Below, piece by piece: positions 14,832 through 18,497 of a stretch of DNA of 18,497 bases (position 1 is its first letter; every line of letters starts with the position of its first letter). A model generated the notes under the pieces. It was not told the origin of the DNA. It did not search any database and worked only from the letters and a program-made list of their open reading frames with translations. The translations under genes and the position numbers were made by a program. Where the stretch lies: NCBI GenBank assembly GCA_030590165.1, contig JAUUZA010000011.1:1-18497 (forward strand), read 5' to 3'. This DNA is from Candidatus Altarchaeota archaeon. Its GTDB lineage: Archaea; SpSt-1190.

Positions 14832-15137
14832 ATGACAGACTGGATACTCTCAATTCTTGCAACTCCATATATCGCAACTCCAATAGTCGCTTGGCTTTGG
14901 AAACAGGCAAAGTTCCCAGAACTCAACTGGAAAAAAATATTTCGCGGTGTCGCACTAACCTTTGCAGCCAGTATTTTACAAACACTTTCAATGTCACTCT
15001 CCAGCCTCACTTCAAATGACTGGATATTTTGGATAGTTTCTTTAACACATGTTCTTGGAAGCGCAAGTCAATTATTTGGTTTAGCAATAATTGGATTTTA
15101 TCTAATACTTGGTGCCTTTAATACAACAAAATTTTAG
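14832..15137 (+). CDS. Small membrane protein, unknown
   Basis: A 101-residue protein with three or possibly four hydrophobic helices (about residues 4-22, 38-56, 64-75 and 78-95), tryptophan-rich near the N-terminus (MTDWILS and AWLWKQAKFPELNW). The middle loop KFPELNWKKIFRG is basic and probably cytoplasmic. I recognise no family. The leaderless promoter spacing and hydrophobic periodicity support a real gene. It is on the same strand as the DUF432-MscS pair 34 bp downstream, which has its own TATA-like element, so co-function with the channel is only a guess. Confidence 0.65.
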   Translation: MTDWILSILATPYIATPIVAWLWKQAKFPELNWKKIFRGVALTFAASILQTLSMSLSSLTSNDWIFWIVSLTHVLGSASQLFGLAIIGFYLILGAFNTTKF

Positions 15138-15140
15138 GTA

Positions 15141-15150
15141 ATTAATATTA
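15141..15150 (+). promoter_or_regulatory. TATA-like box for the DUF432-mscS operon
   Basis: ATTAATATTA is centred about 26 nt before the GTG at 15172. The spacing supports that GTG as the start. A purine-rich GAGGAAG further downstream could alternatively act as a weak ribosome-binding site. Confidence 0.45.
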
Positions 15151-15171
15151 AGACAGAGGAAGAAAAATAAA

Positions 15172-15849
15172 GTGTTTGGAAAGCAGGAATTAGGAAAATC
15201 TCATAAAACAAAGTATTTTTCTATTACAAAAAAGAAGGACAGTTTTATCTATAAAAGAGACCAAAAAATAGTTCAAATTGTTGGGAAGAAAATAAATTTG
15301 AATGTACTGCCTCTTTCTCCAATAAATTTACCAAATAGACTCACAAATCATTTTGTGGTTGACTTTCCTGAAATTTATTTGTCTCCAGAAGGAAAACAAA
15401 TTATATTCTTAAGCATTCCAATTGAAATTGGAGTTTTTGTCAATGAAAGACTCGTTGACACTTTTGGATTTACTAAACCAGAATTTACATTATACGGTCC
15501 AGTCAAGGGAGGTATTATTTCCCGAATTGTCAAAGGGGAAAAAGTTGATGAAACCTCCACACCTAAATTTGGATATGCAATAATGCCACTTCGAATAAAA
15601 AATTATAATACACGAGTCAGACGAACTTCAAAAATTTTAATTAATTCAAGATATCTTGATTTTTATTATGGTGAAAAAAAATCCAATAAAGTAGAAAAAG
15701 TCTCAACTGAAATGATTAAACTTGATATCAAAGGAAGTATAAAAGTCAGAAATATGAATAAATGTTTTTTCAAAGGAATGACAAAGGTAAAAGCTAAGAC
15801 TCAATTACTCAAAAAAGAAGAATCAATTGATATGAGGTGGGGTATATGA
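15172..15849 (+). CDS. DUF432-family protein
   Basis: A 225-residue soluble, beta-rich protein resembling the archaeal DUF432 family. Supporting stretches are FLSIPIEIGVFVNERL, FTLYGPVKGGIISR and FGYAIMPLRIKNYN. No biochemical function is established for the family. As I recall it, DUF432 genes tend to sit next to mechanosensitive channel genes, and here the stop codon TGA lies inside the start of an mscS gene (ATGA, 15846-15849). A role in gating or assembling the channel is a reasonable inference, not shown. The start is GTG at 15172. Family assignment is from memory of motifs and is moderately sure. Confidence 0.7.
   Translation: MFGKQELGKSHKTKYFSITKKKDSFIYKRDQKIVQIVGKKINLNVLPLSPINLPNRLTNHFVVDFPEIYLSPEGKQIIFLSIPIEIGVFVNERLVDTFGFTKPEFTLYGPVKGGIISRIVKGEKVDETSTPKFGYAIMPLRIKNYNTRVRRTSKILINSRYLDFYYGEKKSNKVEKVSTEMIKLDIKGSIKVRNMNKCFFKGMTKVKAKTQLLKKEESIDMRWGI
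15834..15840 (+). promoter_or_regulatory. Shine-Dalgarno GAGGTGG deciding the mscS start
   Basis: GAGGTGG lies 5 nt before ATG 15846 and contains the alternative GTG 15837 itself. Initiation at ATG 15846, coupled to the DUF432 stop, is therefore much more likely. Confidence 0.65.
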
Positions 15850-16604
15850 TTGGAATTGAAATACTTTATGGAATTATAACTTTCATAATAGGATTTATTG
15901 TAATAAAACGAATTAATAAATTCACTGAAAAATCCTTCAAAAAGAAAATGCCAACAGGAATGGCAAAAAATTCGGCTCGTTTAACATACTATATTTTAAT
16001 GTTCTTACTTGCTATGGCATCACTTCAAGTTGCCGGATTTAAAATTGAAAGTCTATTGGTTGCAGGAGGAGTCATTGGTATGGCCATTGGTTTCGCGAGT
16101 CAGAAGACAGTTTCAAATCTTATTTCTGGATTATTCTTGTATGTCGACCGCCCTTTTGACCTAGGTGATAGTGTTGATATTAATGGTGTTGGGGGCGTTG
16201 TTGAAGACATTCAACCCTTAAGTACAAAATTAAGAACTTGGAATGGGCCTATTATGCGAATCCCAAATGAAAAAGTATTTGGTGCAAATATAACAAATTA
16301 TAAACAAATTGCGGCAAGAAGATTTGTACACAAGATTAGAATTTCTTATGATAGTGATATTGACAAAGCAATGACAATTATTAAAAAAATAATTGATGAC
16401 GAAATTTTTATTTTAAAAAATCCCTCTCCATCAGTAATCGTGACTGGTTTATTGGACTCCGCAATTGAAATCCAAATAAAAGCTTGGACACCAAGTTCAA
16501 AATTATATTCAGTAAAAACTAAAATTTTGAAGACATTTTATCTTGCGTTAAAGAAAAATAAAATAAAGATTCCTTATAATCAACTTCGTGTTCATCTAAA
16601 ATAA
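15846..16604 (+). CDS. mscS: Small-conductance mechanosensitive channel, MscS family
   Basis: A 252-residue homoheptameric channel subunit that opens under membrane tension and releases osmolytes on hypo-osmotic shock. It has three N-terminal helices (about 3-20, 46-62 and 69-100). The last is the pore-lining TM3 with the Ala/Gly packing pattern LLVAGGVIGMAIGFASQ and the following NLISGLFLYVDRPFDLGD, the most conserved MscS block. A beta domain (VGGVVEDIQPLSTKLRTW, MRIPNEKV) and an alpha/beta cytoplasmic domain follow. Length is close to the E. coli protein (286). I use ATG 15846 rather than GTG 15837 because the latter falls inside the ribosome-binding site. The gene is coupled to the DUF432 gene. 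Confidence 0.93.
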   Translation: MIGIEILYGIITFIIGFIVIKRINKFTEKSFKKKMPTGMAKNSARLTYYILMFLLAMASLQVAGFKIESLLVAGGVIGMAIGFASQKTVSNLISGLFLYVDRPFDLGDSVDINGVGGVVEDIQPLSTKLRTWNGPIMRIPNEKVFGANITNYKQIAARRFVHKIRISYDSDIDKAMTIIKKIIDDEIFILKNPSPSVIVTGLLDSAIEIQIKAWTPSSKLYSVKTKILKTFYLALKKNKIKIPYNQLRVHLK

Positions 16605-16641
16605 TTATTTTTTTCTTAATTCTTAGTAAATATTTTTACTT

Positions 16642-16678
16642 AATGAAAAATAAAAAAAGAACCCATCTTAAGATGGGT
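16642..16678 (-). terminator. Hairpin/T-run terminator for the small secreted protein gene
   Basis: The perfect palindrome ACCCATCTTAAGATGGGT (16661-16678) is followed, on the minus strand, by TTCTTTTTTTATTTTTC. It begins 7 nt beyond the stop codon at 16686. On the plus strand there is no T run after the hairpin, so it acts in one direction only. Such a bacterial-looking terminator is unusual beside the other genes of this window, which lack one. Confidence 0.75.
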
Positions 16679-16685
16679 CCAGAGC

Positions 16686-17060
16686 TTAAGCCCCATTCAA
16701 ATGATTTCTCATTCCTTTTCCCTTACCTTGTCCACGCATACCCATACTTCCTTGACCGAAGCCAAGTTCAGCACGGATTGTTTGAACAATCTCAAGGTCG
16801 CCATTTTCTCTGGCTTCATGCATTTCTGAAAACAGATGGAAATTTTCCTCATTTATAGCGGACATAATTCCACGAACAGGAAGATTATTTTCCTCACGGA
16901 GGTTTAACCATTCCTGAAAGTTTCCTGTTTCAATTGCATTTTCCATTGCCATATGTAGTTCATCACTAACATAGGCACCATTGCCTTGTCCTACCCCAAT
17001 TGCGAATACTGGGACAGACAAAATCAAAAGGGCTGCAAAAGCCATTATTTTTTTGTTCAT
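16686..17060 (-). CDS. Small secreted protein, unknown
   Basis: A 124-residue exported protein. From the ATG at 17060 it has a classical signal peptide (MNKK, hydrophobic AFAALLILSVPV, cleavage likely after FA). The mature part is helical and polar, with two related segments: ENAIETGNFQEWLNLREE and HEARENGDLEIVQ. It ends in a Gly/Gln/Lys/Met-rich tail (GQGSMGMRGQGKGKGMRN). A GTG at 17069 is in frame, but GGTGAG just upstream of ATG 17060 overlaps it and looks like the ribosome-binding site. I recognise no family; the Met/Gly-rich tail could bind metal or an anionic surface (guess). It is divergent from a membrane-anchored regulator and followed by a strong terminator, suggesting a highly expressed single-gene unit. 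Confidence 0.7.
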   Translation of the reverse strand: MNKKIMAFAALLILSVPVFAIGVGQGNGAYVSDELHMAMENAIETGNFQEWLNLREENNLPVRGIMSAINEENFHLFSEMHEARENGDLEIVQTIRAELGFGQGSMGMRGQGKGKGMRNHLNGA

Positions 17061-17077
17061 GTTTCTCACCTAATAAT

Positions 17078-17085
17078 CTATATAC
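17078..17085 (-). promoter_or_regulatory. TATA box for the secreted protein gene
   Basis: GTATATAG on the minus strand is centred about 22 nt before ATG 17060. Here both a TATA box at leaderless distance and a GGTGA motif are present, so the true start site is ambiguous. Confidence 0.5.
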
Positions 17086-17180
17086 TGAAACCATTCTAGT
17101 AGGTTGGTGAAACCCTGCTTTAGCTTGAAAAACTCTTGTTTTCCGAATAAAATCATACTTCAAAAAATGGATTTCTCAAT

Positions 17181-17189
17181 CTTTATAAT
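17181..17189 (+). promoter_or_regulatory. TATA box for the membrane-anchored regulator
   Basis: CTTTATAAT is centred about 25 nt before ATG 17210. The roughly 90 bases between this and the divergent TATA box at 17078 are the likely shared regulatory region. They contain a small GGTT-GGTGA-AACC inverted repeat near 17102. Confidence 0.5.
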
Positions 17190-17209
17190 CCCACTAAAAA
17201 AAAGGTATC

Positions 17210-17677
17210 ATGAATATGAAACCCTTATTAGCACTTTCAATCCTTGGTTTAATTTTTATTACTGTTTTATACTTTGACCATGACCCTGTGAATCCGATGG
17301 GACGCCGTTCAATCTTCCCAATGCTTTCATTAATTATTGTAATAATTGCAATGCCTATTATGAGTTGGTTTACAACCAAAAAAATTGAGGAATCTATGGG
17401 AGAAAAAATTCAGGCTTTCACAGAACTTGCTGGTGCAAAAAATGAACCAAAAAAAGCTGCACTCAAACTCCTCAGTCCAACAGAAAAAAAAGTTGTTGAA
17501 TTTCTTTTAGCTACGGATTATGTTGCGCTCCAATCTGATATTAGTAGGGAAATGGACAAATTGAGAACTCATAGGGCAGTGAAGAGTCTTCAAGCCAAGG
17601 GAGTAATTGAAGTCCATCCAAAAGGACGAACTAAATTTTTAAAATTGAAAAAAGAATTTCGTGAATTACTTAGTTAA
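17210..17677 (+). CDS. Membrane-anchored winged-helix transcriptional regulator
   Basis: A 155-residue protein with two N-terminal membrane helices (about 5-22 and 36-53) joined by a short outside-facing loop (DHDPVNPMGRRS). A charged linker follows, then a C-terminal winged helix-turn-helix at about 88-148 (LLSPTEKKVVEFLL, SDISREMDKLRTHRAVKSLQAKGVI, and a wing HPKGRTKFLKL). The DNA-binding part resembles MarR-like archaeal wHTH domains. The topology suggests it senses something at the membrane and regulates DNA directly. Its divergent neighbour, the secreted protein, is the obvious candidate target; that is inference. The 3' end overlaps the convergent thioredoxin reductase gene by 4 bp. Confidence 0.8.
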   Translation: MNMKPLLALSILGLIFITVLYFDHDPVNPMGRRSIFPMLSLIIVIIAMPIMSWFTTKKIEESMGEKIQAFTELAGAKNEPKKAALKLLSPTEKKVVEFLLATDYVALQSDISREMDKLRTHRAVKSLQAKGVIEVHPKGRTKFLKLKKEFRELLS

Positions 17678-18497
17678 TTTTTTAAACAAAATTTATGAAC
17701 TGATTCAGCTGCAATTGCACCCTCTGAGGTTGCAGTTACAATTTGGTGAAAATAATTACTGCCAGTTGTAATGTCCCCAGCTGCAAAAACTCCTTTCTCA
17801 TTTGTGTGCATTCCCCTATCAACCTTAATGAAACCGCGTTCATCTAAATCAATCTTGAAATTTGTTTCAAATGGAATTTCTGGACTAAATCCAATTTCAA
17901 TAAATAAACCATCAATTTCAATTTCTTTTCCTGATTTGATTTTAATTTTCTCTAAGTTTTTATCACCAATACATTCAATCACATTTTCATTAAACATAAC
18001 TTCTATGTTTTTTGTTGATTCAATTTTTTTGATGTATGCCTCTTGCATCTTTGAAAATTTTTCTTTTCTATAAATGAGATAAACTTTTTTTGAAATTTTT
18101 GAAAGCAAAAGTGCAGAAACTCCGGCTGAATTCCCACCACCAACAACCGCCACAATTTTATCTTTGAAAAAAGCACCATCACAAGTTGTGCAATAGCTAA
18201 CTCCTTTTCCAATAAATTTTTCTTCATTTTTAACTTCAAGTTTTCTTCGTTTGAGTCCGTGAGCAATAATCACTGTTTTAGCCTCAACTTCATTTCCCCA
18301 TTCACTCTTTAAAACAAAAGTTTTTCCTTTTTTTTCAACAACCTTTATTTTTTCCCTTATCAACTTTGTGCCAAGACTTTTGGCTTGATTCATCATTTTC
18401 TTCCCAAGCTCAAACCCATCTATTTTTTCAAATCCAGGATAATTTTCAATGAAGGGGTTTTCAATTATGAGTCCACCTTCCTTATCTGTAAAAACAA
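17674..18497 (-). CDS. trxB: Thioredoxin reductase, N-terminally cut by the window end
   Basis: A flavoprotein passing electrons from NAD(P)H to thioredoxin. The frame is open to the last base, so the start and the first FAD-binding GxGxxG lie outside. Visible are IENYPGFEKIDGFELGKKM (the ENYPGF motif), the redox-active CTTC in YCTTCDGAFF, the pyridine-nucleotide-binding VVGGGNSAGVSALLLSK, and the C-terminal FAD motif GVFAAGDIT. The NADPH-phosphate clamp usually written HRRxxxR is YRKEKFS here, so preference for NADPH is uncertain. Other two-domain disulfide reductases of this family, for example ferredoxin- or NADH-linked forms, are possible. Confidence 0.9.
   Translation of the reverse strand, partial: VFTDKEGGLIIENPFIENYPGFEKIDGFELGKKMMNQAKSLGTKLIREKIKVVEKKGKTFVLKSEWGNEVEAKTVIIAHGLKRRKLEVKNEEKFIGKGVSYCTTCDGAFFKDKIVAVVGGGNSAGVSALLLSKISKKVYLIYRKEKFSKMQEAYIKKIESTKNIEVMFNENVIECIGDKNLEKIKIKSGKEIEIDGLFIEIGFSPEIPFETNFKIDLDERGFIKVDRGMHTNEKGVFAAGDITTGSNYFHQIVTATSEGAIAAESVHKFCLKN

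Noticed and set aside
14653-14835. Open frame of 60 codons starting in tRNA-Val
   Set aside because: It begins inside the tRNA anticodon stem and crosses the GC-rich hairpins; no promoter spacing or recognisable protein supports it.
15837-15845. GTG as start of the MscS gene
   Set aside because: This GTG is part of the GAGGTGG ribosome-binding site of ATG 15846, which also forms the ATGA overlap with the preceding gene.
17061-17069. GTG as start of the secreted protein
   Set aside because: It overlaps the GGTGAG motif placed for ATG 17060; starting at ATG also gives the more typical signal peptide MNKK.

Overview
This is a compact, AT-rich (low GC by eye) stretch of an archaeal chromosome. 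The archaeal assignment rests on several independent features: a TATA-binding protein, a two-domain CDC48-type AAA ATPase, a single-subunit Dph2, an ADP-forming acyl-CoA synthetase alpha subunit, an archaeal-type tyrosyl-tRNA synthetase, a glycerol-1-phosphate dehydrogenase fragment and an SRP RNA with an Alu domain. Gene size, tight packing and gene content would fit a DPANN-type or small-genome euryarchaeal lineage, but that finer placement is inference. Many first genes of transcription units have a TATA-like box about 24-26 nt upstream of their start codon, which implies leaderless mRNAs. Several internal operon genes carry short Shine-Dalgarno motifs (GGTGA/GAGGTG) or ATGA stop-start overlaps.

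Layout. 1-1472 (+): end of a glycerol-1-phosphate dehydrogenase-like gene, then tyrosyl-tRNA synthetase. 1462-2559 (-): an amino-acid permease. 2636-3987 (+): a translationally coupled pair of unfamiliar genes. The second encodes a HEGAH zinc metallopeptidase, and the first looks like its paralogue with the metal site destroyed. 3970-11699 (-): a long housekeeping block. In transcription order it holds a GlmU-like sugar nucleotidyltransferase, a YvcK/CofD-like protein, a HAD hydrolase and Dph2, the last three overlapping end to end. TBP, CDC48 and the acyl-CoA synthetase alpha subunit follow, each with its own promoter. 11812-12095 (+): SRP RNA, convergent with a TIM-barrel gene (12100-12837, -).

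12947-15137 (+) is the least ordinary part. It holds a small four-helix membrane protein, two tandem paralogous genes of unknown function bracketed by a 36-bp direct repeat, tRNA-Val(GAC), a GC-rich hairpin-bearing segment and another small membrane protein. 15172-16604 (+): a DUF432-like gene overlapping an MscS mechanosensitive channel gene. 16661-17677: a small secreted protein (-) with a clear hairpin/T-run terminator, divergent from a membrane-anchored winged-helix regulator (+). 17674-18497 (-): thioredoxin reductase, cut by the window end.

The best candidates for undescribed biology are the metallopeptidase/degenerate-paralogue pair (2636-3987), the tandem paralogues at 13373-14560, the GC-rich structured segment after tRNA-Val, and the divergent regulator/secreted-protein pair. 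I saw no CRISPR array, transposase or phage gene.
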